DNA of 64,000 nt from Gluconacetobacter takamatsuzukensis (GCF_014174275.1 NZ_JABEQK010000001.1:186001-250000); one strand, 5' to 3'; shown: positions 33,437 through 42,419, counted from the first letter of the stretch. The notes: generated by a model not told the origin, from the letters alone. Made by a program: numbers and translations.

Positions 33437-34843
33437 TTACTGCTTCATGGCGATTGTCGTCTGGAGCAGCTGATCGGCGGTCGTCACGATCTTGGTGTTG
33501 GCCGAATAGGCTTCCTGCGCCACGATCAGGGCGGACAGGTCGCTCGTCAGGTCGGTGGTGGAGGATTCCACCTTGCCAATCGACAAGGTGCCGGTGGCGT
33601 TGTCGCCGGACACGCCCACTTCTGCCGTGCCGGACAATGACGTGGACGTATATGCCTGGCCATCGACGGCGTTCAGGCCGTTCACATTGGCGAAGTTCGC
33701 CAGTGCCACCTTGCCGACAAGCTGGGTATCGCCATTGTCGAACTGGGCCATGACGGACCCATCGCTTTCGATGGAAATGCCCTCGTAGGTTCCGCTGGTG
33801 ACGCTGTCGCTGGTCGCCGTTGGGGCCACCGCCGAGGTGCTGCTTGAAGTGGCGATGGTCGTGCCGCTGCTGCTCGTGCTGCCGATCGTGCCCAGCCCGA
33901 CATTGATGCTTTGCGTGCTGCCGTCCGGATACGTCACCGAGACCGGAATGGTCGCTGTGGCGCCGCTCAGAGTGGATGTAACATTCTGGCCGGTGCTGTC
34001 TGTGACGGACGTGATAGCGCCGCTGGCGTTGAAGGTCACAGTGTAAGGACCGGTATAGGTGGTGCCACCGCTGGCGGTGGTGGTGTTGCTTACGGAGAAA
34101 TTGCCGGCGCTGCTTGTCCCGGTGGCATTCGTGGGTGAGAAGCTGACCTGGGCCGTATAGCCCGTAATCGCGCCCGTAGCATCTGTATTCGTGGTCGGTG
34201 CGGTCCAATTGATGTTCAGAATACCTGAATTATCGGCAGGCGCATCTTGATTGTACTGCCCATCATAAACCTGCACTTGCGCGGCCGCTGGCGCTGTGCC
34301 GGGGGTCAGTGCGCCGGACGACGTGACGGTGGTGGTCTGGGTGGGACGGAAGGCGACGTTGGCGACGTTCAACTGGGTCAGCGTGGTGCCCAGCGCCCCG
34401 GTCTTGGAATCCACCGCATAGCCGTCGAGGTAATAGCCGCTGGTGTTGACCAGGTAGCCGGCCTTGTTCTCGTACACCTCGCCGTTGCGGGTGTAATAGT
34501 CCTGGCTGGCGAACTGCGTGGTGCCGGCGGTGGCGGCGCCGGTCGATTTGGAGACGACGAACATGCCGTCGCCGGAAACCGCCATTGCCAGGGCATCGGT
34601 GCTGGTGGACGTCGTTCCGGCATTGTCCAGATGCTGGACAGTGACGGCGGAGACGGAATCCGAAATGTCTCCGGAAGAACCGCCACCCGTCAGCGAGCCG
34701 GCCACGAAATCCTGAAAGGACGTCGTATCGGCCTTGTAGCCGATGGTCTGGCTATTGGCGATATTATTACTGAGGTTCGTGAACGCGGTTGACTGCGCGT
34801 TGATTCCGCTGACAGCCGTGGAAAGGGCATTGAAAACTGACAT
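33437..34843 (-). CDS. flgE: flagellar hook protein FlgE
   Basis: A 468-residue axial protein that builds the hook. The N-terminal D0 motif is present (FNALSTAVSGINAQSTAFTN, then LSNNIANSQTIGYKADTTSF), and the C-terminal D0 motif ends LIVAQEAYSANTKIVTTADQ and LLQTTIAMKQ. The middle is Ser/Thr/Gly-rich with a FlaE-type D2 domain (YTVTFNASGAITSVTDSTGQ). It is exported without a cleaved signal. It is bounded by a strong terminator and has a 300-base upstream region, so it is probably its own transcription unit. Confidence 0.96.
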   Translation of the reverse strand: MSVFNALSTAVSGINAQSTAFTNLSNNIANSQTIGYKADTTSFQDFVAGSLTGGGSSGDISDSVSAVTVQHLDNAGTTSTSTDALAMAVSGDGMFVVSKSTGAATAGTTQFASQDYYTRNGEVYENKAGYLVNTSGYYLDGYAVDSKTGALGTTLTQLNVANVAFRPTQTTTVTSSGALTPGTAPAAAQVQVYDGQYNQDAPADNSGILNINWTAPTTNTDATGAITGYTAQVSFSPTNATGTSSAGNFSVSNTTTASGGTTYTGPYTVTFNASGAITSVTDSTGQNVTSTLSGATATIPVSVTYPDGSTQSINVGLGTIGSTSSSGTTIATSSSTSAVAPTATSDSVTSGTYEGISIESDGSVMAQFDNGDTQLVGKVALANFANVNGLNAVDGQAYTSTSLSGTAEVGVSGDNATGTLSIGKVESSTTDLTSDLSALIVAQEAYSANTKIVTTADQLLQTTIAMKQ

Positions 34844-35146
34844 GTGCCGTCCCTGCCTTGTGCGCGCCGCTGTTTGTTCCGCCCTGCTGTGGCAAGTAGA
34901 AAAACCATGATCTGACTATGTAACATGCCTGATACATCAAGATACTTTTGATGGGACAGAATGTTGGTCAGTGATTTTACGGATATGGAATGGCGGCCGA
35001 AACATTCCCCGCGCGACACCTGTGCCTAACTGCGGTTCTGAGTAGCATGGATGACGTGAAATGCAAGGCCTTCATGCGCCTGCCGGGCCCTGCGCCCGGG
35101 AAAAAATCGTCGGTTTGCCTTGTCCGGCGCCCGCTGTCGGGGATGG
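34844..35146. other. intergenic region upstream of flgE
   Basis: About 300 bases between flhB and flgE on the same strand, lower in GC at 34890-34980. This should contain the flgE promoter and the end of the fliE-fliQ-fliR-flhB unit. I looked for sigma-54, sigma-28 and CtrA-type sites and saw none that is convincing. Confidence 0.4.
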
Positions 35147-36223
35147 TCAGCGACCGGCTCGGGAACCCGGTGTTTTGAGTTTGATGACATAGGCGATGAT
35201 GGCGGCGACGGGTTGAAAATATTCCGGCGGGATTTCTGAATCGAGCGGCAATGTATAGAGGCCGCGCGCGAGAGGGGCATTCGATACGATCGGCACTTTC
35301 GCCTTTTCGGCTTCCTCGCGAATGCGCGCCGCCAGTTCGTCCACACCCTTGGCGACGATGGTCGGAGCTTTGTCGGCACTGCTTTCGTAGACCAGTGCCA
35401 CCGCATAGTGGGTCGGGTTGGTGATAATGACCGTCGATTGCCTGACGGCGTGCATCATGCGCTGGCGCGCGCGCTGCATGCGGATCTGTCTCTGCTTGGC
35501 CTTGACCTTGGGATCACCGTCGTCCTGCTTGGCCTCGTCCTTGATGTCCTGATGACTCATGCGCAGCTTCTGCACCCGGTGGAAGCGTGTCCACAATTCG
35601 TCGAGCGTTGCGATCACGAGCTGTACGGCCAGGATCGTCAGCGTCGCATAGATGAACCATGAGATGAGTTCCGATGTCAGGCGGGGAACAGTCCAGCGTT
35701 CGGCTTCCGGCGCCACCCGCAGCGTTCCCTTGGCGACGCCATAGAGTATGGATCCGAAGACGATGAATTTGGTCAGGCTTTTGAGCAGTTCGATCAGATT
35801 GGTGACGCCGAACAGACGTCTGATACCGGAAAGGGGGGACAGGCGCGTGATATCTGGCACGAGGGCCTGGGGACGAAACAGGAAGCTGGTTTGCAGCATG
35901 CTGAAGACAATGACGACCGCGCCGCCGACGGTGATCAGGGGGAGCATCAGCATGATGCCTTCGCGCATGGCCTGGCGAAGCATCTGTCCGAGAAGGGCGC
36001 CGTCTGGCGGAATACTGTCGAAATGCTCCATCAGGCCGCGCATATGATGGAGAAAGGAGCTTCCGGACGTGGCGCTGGTCGTGGAAAAGACAAGAATGAA
36101 CACGCTCAGGACCGCAAGCATCTGCGATTCCCGGGATTGGGCGACATTGCCTTCCTCTCGCGCTTTCTGCAGCCTCTTCCCGGTGGGGGCTTGCGACCGG
36201 TCGTCGCTTCCTTCATCGGCCAT
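35147..36223 (-). CDS. flhB: flagellar export gate switch protein FlhB
   Basis: A 358-residue inner-membrane protein that sets export substrate specificity. The N-terminus (APTGKRLQKAREEGNVAQSR) is the family signature. Four membrane segments follow to about residue 215. The cytosolic part holds the self-cleavage site NPTH at residues 269-272 (in VIITNPTHYAVALVYES), and the end has VPIVSNAPLARGLYTLPLDS. It is the last gene of fliE-fliQ-fliR-flhB. Confidence 0.97.
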   Translation of the reverse strand: MADEGSDDRSQAPTGKRLQKAREEGNVAQSRESQMLAVLSVFILVFSTTSATSGSSFLHHMRGLMEHFDSIPPDGALLGQMLRQAMREGIMLMLPLITVGGAVVIVFSMLQTSFLFRPQALVPDITRLSPLSGIRRLFGVTNLIELLKSLTKFIVFGSILYGVAKGTLRVAPEAERWTVPRLTSELISWFIYATLTILAVQLVIATLDELWTRFHRVQKLRMSHQDIKDEAKQDDGDPKVKAKQRQIRMQRARQRMMHAVRQSTVIITNPTHYAVALVYESSADKAPTIVAKGVDELAARIREEAEKAKVPIVSNAPLARGLYTLPLDSEIPPEYFQPVAAIIAYVIKLKTPGSRAGR

Positions 36224-36309
36224 ATCGGGTTCATTCCTGGAGCTTCATCCGAGCGGACGCGTTATCCGATTGGATGCGTATTCTTTCAACTGCTGCCCTG
36301 GCGGAGCCC

Positions 36310-37122
36310 TTAGTGCGGGCGTGCCGCCATGTTGGTTCCTGGCAGGGCGACCAGCAGGTCGTTCATTCTTTCCTGCCAGACGCCGGTCAGGACCTGAAGC
36401 AGCATGGCCAGGAGAAGAATACCGCCTAGAAGCTGGGCGGGCATGGCGATGCCATAGACCTGGATGGAGGGCATCAGCCGGTTCAGAACACCCAGCATGG
36501 CAGGCCACAAGGTGCCGATCAGGATAAAGGGTGCTGCCAGCTGAAGCGCCAGAGCGAATGTCTGCCCCGTTGTCGTCATGACGCTTCTGGCCATGTCGCC
36601 GATCATGGGCATGTGGCCCGGCGGGAACAAAGCGTAAGATCCGATCAGGGCGGTCAGGGGCAGGACATAGAGTCCAGTAGACAGAAAAATGACCGGAATC
36701 AGGGATGACGCCATGTGGCTGAGGGCCGTGCTGGACGATCCCAGTTCCGGATCCGGCTGCAGGACGCTCGCCATGCCTGTGAAAACAGCAATGATTTCCA
36801 TCGCGATTGCCATGGCCAGGGTCATGAGGCGGGCCAGATAGCCGATGAAGGCGCCACATAGCAGTTCGCTGGCGATGATGGCCAGCATGATGAAGGGATG
36901 ATGGATCGCGGGGCCCGAGACGGATGCCAGGCGCTCCTGGACCAACGGCAGGACCGTGAATGTGGTCACCATGGCAATTCCGGCCCGAACGGTCATGGGG
37001 GAGGTGGTTTCGCCAAGGCCAGGCGCCGTCATGACCATGGCACTGACCCGGCAGAGGGTGACAAGGAACATGGCGGCCAGCACGGGAATGGAGCCGCCGG
37101 GGAAGGACGGATCTCCGTTCAT
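36310..37122 (-). CDS. fliR: flagellar export gate protein FliR
   Basis: A 270-residue membrane protein of the FliPQR export gate core. It has about six hydrophobic segments, with the family patterns LCRVSAMVMTAPGLGETTSP near residue 25, ELLCGAFIGYLARLMTLAMA near 85 and QLAAPFILIGTLWPAMLGVL near 195. It lies 34 bases after fliQ and 86 bases before flhB. Confidence 0.95.
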   Translation of the reverse strand: MNGDPSFPGGSIPVLAAMFLVTLCRVSAMVMTAPGLGETTSPMTVRAGIAMVTTFTVLPLVQERLASVSGPAIHHPFIMLAIIASELLCGAFIGYLARLMTLAMAIAMEIIAVFTGMASVLQPDPELGSSSTALSHMASSLIPVIFLSTGLYVLPLTALIGSYALFPPGHMPMIGDMARSVMTTTGQTFALALQLAAPFILIGTLWPAMLGVLNRLMPSIQVYGIAMPAQLLGGILLLAMLLQVLTGVWQERMNDLLVALPGTNMAARPH

Positions 37123-37156
37123 CCCGGCAGGGCGGCCGCCCGCGTGAAAGGCGCCC

Positions 37157-37432
37157 TCATGAACCGCCGACCATGATGATCTGATCGAAAATGGTCTGGG
37201 CGTAAGTGTGCAGGGTCGAATACATGAACGAGCCGGTCAGCATCAGCGCAGCCGCAGCGGCCATGAATTTCGGCACGAAGGACAATGTCGCTTCGTTCAC
37301 CTGGGTCACGGCCTGGAACAGGGAAACCAGAATACCGGCGCACAAGGATGCAAGAAGGGAGGGAGCCCCCATCTTGACGGCCACGATCATGGTCTGGCGC
37401 AGGATTTCGTGGATATCGACCGTATGCTGCAC
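37157..37432 (-). CDS. fliQ: flagellar export gate protein FliQ
   Basis: A 91-residue protein with two membrane helices (MGAPSLLASLCAGILVSLFQ and FMAAAAALMLTGSFMYSTL) joined by the conserved AVTQVNEATLSFVPKF. It is part of the FliPQR gate. The start codon is GTG (GTG CAG CAT). It lies ten bases downstream of fliE. Confidence 0.95.
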   Translation of the reverse strand: MQHTVDIHEILRQTMIVAVKMGAPSLLASLCAGILVSLFQAVTQVNEATLSFVPKFMAAAAALMLTGSFMYSTLHTYAQTIFDQIIMVGGS

Positions 37433-37442
37433 GCCTTCGGGC

Positions 37443-37784
37443 CTAGATCGACATCTTCATGACGTCCTGATAGGCCTGCACGAGGCGGTCCCGGACCGTT
37501 GTGACGGATTGCAGCGTCAGCTTCGCTTCTTCCACCGATGTTGCGATGTCCGTCAGGCTGCCTTTGCCAGACAGGCCCTCGGCGGTCTGGGCTTCGGCCG
37601 TCTTGCCCGACTTGATCGCGTTCTTGAGCGCGCTGTCCAGCACATCGCTGAAGCTGGAGACGGCGTCGGAGGTCGGTGATGTCTCGTTGTCGCCCTGGAG
37701 ATCGGCTCCGGCCTGTAGGGTCTTCTGCGTTTGCGCGTAGGCATTGACTGCATCGAGACTGCGTGTGGTGATGTCGCTGATCAT
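37443..37784 (-). CDS. fliE: flagellar hook-basal body protein FliE
   Basis: A 113-residue rod-base protein linking the MS ring to the rod. The C-terminal pattern LTDIATSVEEAKLTLQSVTT and VRDRLVQAYQDVMKMSI is the family signature; a middle segment (FSDVLDSALKNAIKSG) also fits. The start at 37784 gives the usual FliE length; an ATG at 37868 would add 28 residues and neither has a strong ribosome site. Usually fliE follows flgB and flgC, which are not seen here. Confidence 0.88.
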   Translation of the reverse strand: MISDITTRSLDAVNAYAQTQKTLQAGADLQGDNETSPTSDAVSSFSDVLDSALKNAIKSGKTAEAQTAEGLSGKGSLTDIATSVEEAKLTLQSVTTVRDRLVQAYQDVMKMSI

Positions 37785-38145
37785 CTGTTCGTGCCGCGCC
37801 CTTGTTGATCCCGTGCCCGATGGCTCCGGCGGCCATAGTCTGTCGAGTGCGTAGTCTAGTCTCGTCATGACGACAAGCCCAGTGGCTTTCGCTTCGGGTG
37901 GAATATTATGATTCTGTTAAAAGAGCACGGCTCTCCTTATATATGTGGGCATGCGTGGCGGAGCGCGACAGCCTTTCGGGCTGGAATCCGTGTCCCGGCG
38001 CTGTGCGTCTGGCATGGATCATGGTAGAGGGTGTTCGTACGCTCCAGTAATCATGGTCGCGTCAGGCCGGTCGCTCCTCGGCGAGAGGGTATGGCCGCAT
38101 AGCGAATACACGGAGTATGGCGTGGATGATCACTATAGAATCGAT

Positions 38146-38775
38146 ATGCGGCGCGTATTGAACGCGGCGGCCCGGCGGAAGCTGGCCTATGGAACGATGA
38201 TGGTCGCCGCATTGAGCGCGCATGACTGTCGGGGTGCCGCAGCGAGGAACAATGCTGCGACCGCGCATATGGGAGAAGACGGGCTGCGCTGTCCGTCGGG
38301 GGCTGTGCATATCGCGGAGATCCAGGCGATCATGCGGCAGAACGGTGTCGCGGATCCTAATCTGCCGGTCGGAGAGGCTTCGGTGGAGGTCTGCGCCACG
38401 GATGCGACCAAATTCGCCGATGTCGTGACGCGCGGCGCGCCGGATGATGTCGACCCTGCCGGTACCGGTGCGGGCGGCGGTCCTGTCGGGCAAAAGAATG
38501 GGGTGGATGGTACGATCCAGATTCGCGGGCGCACTGCGCAGATGGATGCGAATATCTATCTTCCCCTGACCGACGCGGATAACACGCAATGTGCATCCCG
38601 TTCGGACGACGGGCAGCAGGGCGGCGGCCCCTGCAAGCCGCATGGATTCGTGACGAGCTTCGCCGGCACCTGGGTCTTTACGCCGGGGACATGGGCGACC
38701 TTTCAGGCTGGAACCGGTCCTTCCGGCAATCCGATTGTTCTGGCCGTCAGGATCCAGAACGGCCCAGTGCAGTAA
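38146..38775 (+). CDS. predicted secreted protein of unknown function
   Basis: A 209-residue protein with a probable signal peptide (RRVLNAAARRKLAYGTMMVA, processing near residue 30) and a mature part with four Cys and a Gly-rich middle (GTGAGGGPVGQKNGVDG). The end (FAGTWVFTPGTWATFQAG, IVLAVRIQNGPVQ) looks like beta structure. I do not recognise the family. It points toward flagellin and stands alone between fliE and flagellin. The start at 38146 is chosen because the signal peptide begins there. Confidence 0.6.
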   Translation: MRRVLNAAARRKLAYGTMMVAALSAHDCRGAAARNNAATAHMGEDGLRCPSGAVHIAEIQAIMRQNGVADPNLPVGEASVEVCATDATKFADVVTRGAPDDVDPAGTGAGGGPVGQKNGVDGTIQIRGRTAQMDANIYLPLTDADNTQCASRSDDGQQGGGPCKPHGFVTSFAGTWVFTPGTWATFQAGTGPSGNPIVLAVRIQNGPVQ

Positions 38776-39086
38776 GGGGCCGTTTGCGAAGTTCTCGCGC
38801 CGGCGTGTCCTCAGCATGTTTCCCGCGCTTCGTGGCGGGCGGCCGACAAGGCTGATCCGCTCCGAGGGTCCAAATACCGGCTGGGCGTGATGCTGCGCGG
38901 TGTCTGCGTGCGACGGGCCGACTCTATCAAACCGTCTCCAGGATTTTCCGGCGGCGCGGCCTGAAGGGTTGCGGTGCGTTCCTCGCGCCGTACTTGGTAA
39001 GTCGTTCGATTCTGTTGGCCATAAAAAATGCCCCCCGGCCCAAGCCGGGGGGCATTCCTCGCATTACGCCGCGGGCGTAAGAGCGA
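38776..39086. other. intergenic region between convergent genes
   Basis: About 310 bases between the secreted protein and flagellin. It contains the flagellin terminator at 39028-39055 and no supported gene. Confidence 0.5.
39028..39055 (-). terminator. intrinsic terminator after flagellin
   Basis: A perfect 12-bp GC-rich stem (ATGCCCCCCGGC / GCCGGGGGGCAT) with a four-base loop, followed on the flagellin strand by TTTTTTAT. It lies 31 bases beyond the flagellin stop and is a strong rho-independent terminator, as expected for a highly expressed gene. Confidence 0.95.
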
Positions 39087-40085
39087 TTACTGGAACAGCG
39101 ACAGGATCTGCTGCGACTGCGCGTTGGCGATCGACAGCGCCTTGATGCCCAGCTGCTGCTTGGTCTGCAGCGAGGTCAGACGCGCGCTGGCGGCCGACAT
39201 GTCGGCGTCGGTCAGGGCGCCGATACCGTTGGTCAGGTTGTCCGAAATGGTCGAACCGTAGCTGATGGCGGTGCTGATGACGTTGGTGTTCGCGCCGAGG
39301 GTCGAGGTGACGACCGTCATCGCCTTGATCGCGGCCTGAACCTGCTGGATCATCATCGCGTACTGGGTGCTGCCCATGCTGGCGAAAGCCGAACCAATTA
39401 CGCCGCCCGAGCTTTCGAACACGTTGCTGGTCACGGTGCTGCCGGCCGAATAGCCGGTCGTCAGGCCCAGGGCGTCCGTCAGGACGCTGCCGGAAGCGCC
39501 AGAGATGGTGGCGCTGACGCCGCTGCCGTCGGTCACCGTCAGGTTGGCGGCAATGGAGCCCGAACCCGAGGAGGCATTGAAGCCGCTGATCGTCGTCTGG
39601 GCGCCCTGCAGGCTGGTCAGGTAGGACAGGCTGTTGGAGCTGATTTCCAGCCCATCCGTCGTGCCGCTGGCCAGCAGGTTGATGCCGTTGAACGTGGCGC
39701 CCTGGGCGATGGTGTTGATTTCGGCCAGGTAGGCGGTGATCTCCGTGCCGATCTGGTCCTGGGCGGCCTGGCTGCCCTGGTTCTGGCCCAGGCGGGTCAC
39801 GGCGGTCTGAACGTCGTTCAGCACGCTCAGGATGCTGTTGGCGGCCGTGGTCGTCGAGCTGACGATCTGGGAAACGAAGCTCAGGCCGTCGTTCACGGCG
39901 CTCTGGCCGGCAACGTTGCCCTGCATCTGCTGCGCGATACCGAAGGCGGCGGCGTCGTCGGCGGCAGTGGAAACCTTCAGGCCGGTGGAGACCTGGTTCT
40001 GCGTCGTGTTCAGCTGGGTCTGGGTTGCGTTCAGCGTCTCGATCGCGATTTTCGCGGCGCTGTTGGTATTGATGGAAAGGCTCAC
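39087..40085 (-). CDS. flagellin
   Basis: A 332-residue filament subunit. The N-terminal D0/D1 region starts SLSINTNSAAKIAIETLNAT and includes TQNQVSTGLKVSTAADDAAA. The C-terminal D1/D0 region ends LTSLQTKQQLGIKALSIANA and QSQQILSLFQ. The central part is short and Ser/Thr/Gly-rich, which offers many hydroxyl groups for O-glycosylation. The start is a GTG at 40085 with GGAGA nine bases upstream; the frame is open further but lacks homology. It has its own terminator. It is the only flagellin in the window. Confidence 0.95.
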   Translation of the reverse strand: MSLSINTNSAAKIAIETLNATQTQLNTTQNQVSTGLKVSTAADDAAAFGIAQQMQGNVAGQSAVNDGLSFVSQIVSSTTTAANSILSVLNDVQTAVTRLGQNQGSQAAQDQIGTEITAYLAEINTIAQGATFNGINLLASGTTDGLEISSNSLSYLTSLQGAQTTISGFNASSGSGSIAANLTVTDGSGVSATISGASGSVLTDALGLTTGYSAGSTVTSNVFESSGGVIGSAFASMGSTQYAMMIQQVQAAIKAMTVVTSTLGANTNVISTAISYGSTISDNLTNGIGALTDADMSAASARLTSLQTKQQLGIKALSIANAQSQQILSLFQ

Positions 40086-40386
40086 GATAAATTCTCCGTC
40101 CTGGCTATCCTGGGCGTGCTCCAGGTGAAGGCCAGAAGACCGGGAAATGGCTAAGAGAAAGTTACCAGCTTCACATGACGGGCGATTTTCGCGCGCTGTC
40201 CGGTAGGGAGAGAGACGAAGACCGGAAGGCGGTACCCGCCCGCGAAACGGTTCGCCAAATTCCGCGATTGCCATGCGGGGTTTGGATTTGCCGTCCCTGA
40301 TTTCCTGTCCTGGACGGGGATGGTCTTGGGGCGTGGCTTGAGGTACATTGCGTGGCGTCAAACGTGACGAATAGTGGACGGTGTTG
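40086..40386. other. divergent promoter region, flagellin and flaF
   Basis: About 300 bases between the flagellin (minus) and flaF (plus) genes. Promoters for both should lie here. No clear sigma-54, sigma-28 or CtrA-box sequence was recognised by eye. Confidence 0.4.
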
Positions 40387-40749
40387 ATGATGTTTCACCC
40401 GGCAATCAGGGCTTACCAGAGCGTGACGGCAACCTCCATGTCGGACCGGGAAACGGAGGCTGTCTGCTTCCGCATGCTCGTCGAGGAACTGGAGGCGGCG
40501 TCCGTTGATGCCGATAGCGCCGCGCGCGAGCGGGTGTTGGCGAAGCATCAACGTTTCTGGTCGATGATCATGAAGGCGAATACGCTGGATAATGGTCACG
40601 CGACCGAGGATGAGCGGAAGCTCTTCATCCGGCTGGCCGACCAGGCACAGAGATATGGTATCCAGGCCATTCTGGACCCCAAACTGACGCTGATGCCCTT
40701 GATCGAGATCGCGGAAAATGTCCTGGCCGGGCTGGAAACCGTTCCCTGA
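40387..40749 (+). CDS. flaF: flagellar biosynthesis regulator FlaF
   Basis: A 120-residue helical protein with the FlaF pattern: an AYQSV start (IRAYQSVTATSMSDRETEAV), a middle KHQRFWSMIMKAN and the C-terminal LTLMPLIEIAENVLAGL. In alphaproteobacteria FlaF binds flagellin and is needed for its production or export, usually with FlbT as antagonist. No flbT is adjacent here. ATGs at 40387 and 40390 are both possible. Confidence 0.85.
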   Translation: MMFHPAIRAYQSVTATSMSDRETEAVCFRMLVEELEAASVDADSAARERVLAKHQRFWSMIMKANTLDNGHATEDERKLFIRLADQAQRYGIQAILDPKLTLMPLIEIAENVLAGLETVP

Positions 40750-41057
40750 GGCAACTGACAGACTGCCTTCCAGTCTTTGTCGGCCTTGACCCACCAGATC
40801 TGCGGAGCGGAATGACAGGAGAGAAGGGCAGGCCGCCGGTCATGTACGGTAGAGCTGGGGCCGGCTTCTTCCGTTTTTTTATTGAACATGCGATTCGGAT
40901 CGATTTGGACCGATGAAGAAACGCGATTATTGAAGGCCGTGAATTGCGGTGCGGAGTGTGCGCAACGCAGGACGTCCGTTCATCAATGGTGGGACGAGCA
41001 ATTCACCAACCGGTGGGACCGGAGCAGCGTCAGAACATCCGGGCATCCGATTCGTCG
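40750..41057. other. intergenic region between convergent genes
   Basis: About 310 bases between flaF (plus) and the cheT-like gene (minus). Short open frames on both strands have no credible start or composition, and no clear terminator hairpin was found. Confidence 0.4.
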
Positions 41058-41444
41058 TCAGAACAGATCGATTTCTCCAGCAGCCACGGAAACGTCTGGT
41101 GCATGTTCGCCCTTTAGAACCTGCACGACTTCTCCCAATGTGACGCCGTCATACACATGCGTCAGGCTGACGCTGTCCGATACGCCGGTCGGAGAAAGAG
41201 ACATCAGGTTTCTGAGCACCCTGGCCACGGACGCAACCGTCTGCGTCGCCACATCCAGCTTCTGGAGGCGACGCATCTCGGCATCGGTCAGCGGAAAGTC
41301 CCGGACACATTCTTCGACAGCCTGCTGGGCGATCATCAATTCATCGCCTGCCATGTCCAGAATCTCTGTCGCTTTCACGATGGTGTCCTGTACCGTGATT
41401 GCCGGAGACGGCGATCCTTGCGTGGTGGCGGAATGCATGTCCAT
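41058..41444 (-). CDS. CheT-like chemotaxis protein with DxxxQ motif
   Basis: A 128-residue helical protein at the end of the che operon, 28 bases after cheD. The helix LQKLDVATQTVASVARVL (about 60-77) carries Asp64 and Gln68, the same i, i+4 pair that CheZ uses to dephosphorylate CheY. The rhizobial protein CheT, encoded after cheD in the same operon order, is described as having a DxxxQ motif as well (from memory). A role in CheY dephosphorylation is therefore likely but inferred. The C-terminus GEIDLF is acidic and hydrophobic. The ATG at 41444 has GGAGAAAG upstream; the frame is open to 41576 inside cheD. Confidence 0.65.
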   Translation of the reverse strand: MDMHSATTQGSPSPAITVQDTIVKATEILDMAGDELMIAQQAVEECVRDFPLTDAEMRRLQKLDVATQTVASVARVLRNLMSLSPTGVSDSVSLTHVYDGVTLGEVVQVLKGEHAPDVSVAAGEIDLF

Positions 41445-41472
41445 CGCTCTGTCTTTCTCCACGCCCTGACGA

Positions 41473-42033
41473 TCAGAATAGTTCGACGCTGGAACTGGCC
41501 TCTCGGGCCCATGCCCGTTCGGCTTCGGCCTCGCGCCGGCTGTAGGCTTCTTCCTGACGACCGATGGACTGGCCATCCTGTATCAGGTTCTGTTGTGCCT
41601 TTCCGGTCGCCGGCCAGAATCTTACCCGTCTGGCCTGCGTGCCGCCAAGACTTTGCGCAATGCAGGGGATGCTTTCATCCGCAAGATATTGCATAACAAA
41701 AAGACTGTTTTCTTGTCCAATACGTCCTAAAGTCGGAACGATCGCAGCACCGCCGAACGCCTTGCAGCGCAGACGGTCGCGTTTTCCTCCGGCTTTCAGA
41801 ATGCCGTTGATAAGCTTTTCCATGGCATTGACGCCGAAACGCATAGCAGTGCTGTCATGGCTCTCGCCACCGCCAGGCAGCAGGAAATGATTCATGCCGC
41901 CCACCTGGCCCACGGGATCGAACATGCATACCGAGATGCATGAGCCCAGAAGGGTGACAAGAAAAGTAGATGGGTCGTCGGAAACGACGACTTCTCCTTG
42001 TACAACTGTCGTGGCTGCCTGCAGGTGTGTCAC
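41473..42033 (-). CDS. cheD: chemoreceptor glutamine deamidase CheD
   Basis: A 186-residue enzyme that deamidates glutamines in chemoreceptors. The catalytic Cys32 and His49 stand in TLLGSCISVCMFDPVGQVGG and MNHFLLPGG, with the usual 17-residue spacing. Further family segments are MRFGVNAMEKLINGILKAGG and LRCKAFGGAA. A charged C-terminal tail of about 35 residues ends SSSVELF. The start overlaps the cheY stop by four bases (ATGA). Confidence 0.95.
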   Translation of the reverse strand: MTHLQAATTVVQGEVVVSDDPSTFLVTLLGSCISVCMFDPVGQVGGMNHFLLPGGGESHDSTAMRFGVNAMEKLINGILKAGGKRDRLRCKAFGGAAIVPTLGRIGQENSLFVMQYLADESIPCIAQSLGGTQARRVRFWPATGKAQQNLIQDGQSIGRQEEAYSRREAEAERAWAREASSSVELF

Positions 42034-42419
42034 GTTATAGGCCCAAACACCTTTTCGAGAACTTCCCGAAGTTTTGCGACGGTGTAGGGCTTGGCAAGGA
42101 AATTGTTGACTCCCGCCTTGATCGCTTCCTGAACGAGATCCCGGCTGGCTTCGCTGGTCAGGATAATGAAGGCGACCTTCTGGGTTTTCGGATTGCTGCG
42201 CACGGCGCGCAGCAGAGCCAGTCCATCCATTACCGGCATATTGAAGTCGGAAATGACGAGATGTGTCGGGTTTAGCGCAAGATATTCGACGGCTTCCTTG
42301 CCGTCTTTTCTCTGCGCGACATTCGTGAAACCAAGTTGCGCCATATTATTGGCCAGAATCTGCCGAATGGAAGACTGGTCATCAACAATAAGGGCCCTGA
42401 TCTGTGAAGCCGCGGGCAT
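42030..42419 (-). CDS. cheY: response regulator CheY (second copy, CheY2 position)
   Basis: A 129-residue single-domain receiver. Asp13 and Asp14 (LIVDDQSS), phosphoacceptor Asp58 (HLVISDFNMPVMDG), Thr in IILTSEAS and Lys in FLAKPYTV are all present. In rhizobial operons of this order the CheY after cheB is the one that acts on the motor, so this copy is the more likely FliM ligand, by synteny. Confidence 0.95.
   Translation of the reverse strand: MPAASQIRALIVDDQSSIRQILANNMAQLGFTNVAQRKDGKEAVEYLALNPTHLVISDFNMPVMDGLALLRAVRSNPKTQKVAFIILTSEASRDLVQEAIKAGVNNFLAKPYTVAKLREVLEKVFGPIT

Noticed and set aside
35082-35100. GC-rich hairpin next to AAAAAA downstream of flhB
   Set aside because: For the flhB strand the T run comes before the hairpin, not after it, so it does not fit an intrinsic terminator.
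40882-41469. 195-codon plus-strand frame between flaF and cheD
   Set aside because: It runs antisense through the cheT-like gene, which has good composition, a ribosome site and operon context; the plus frame has none.
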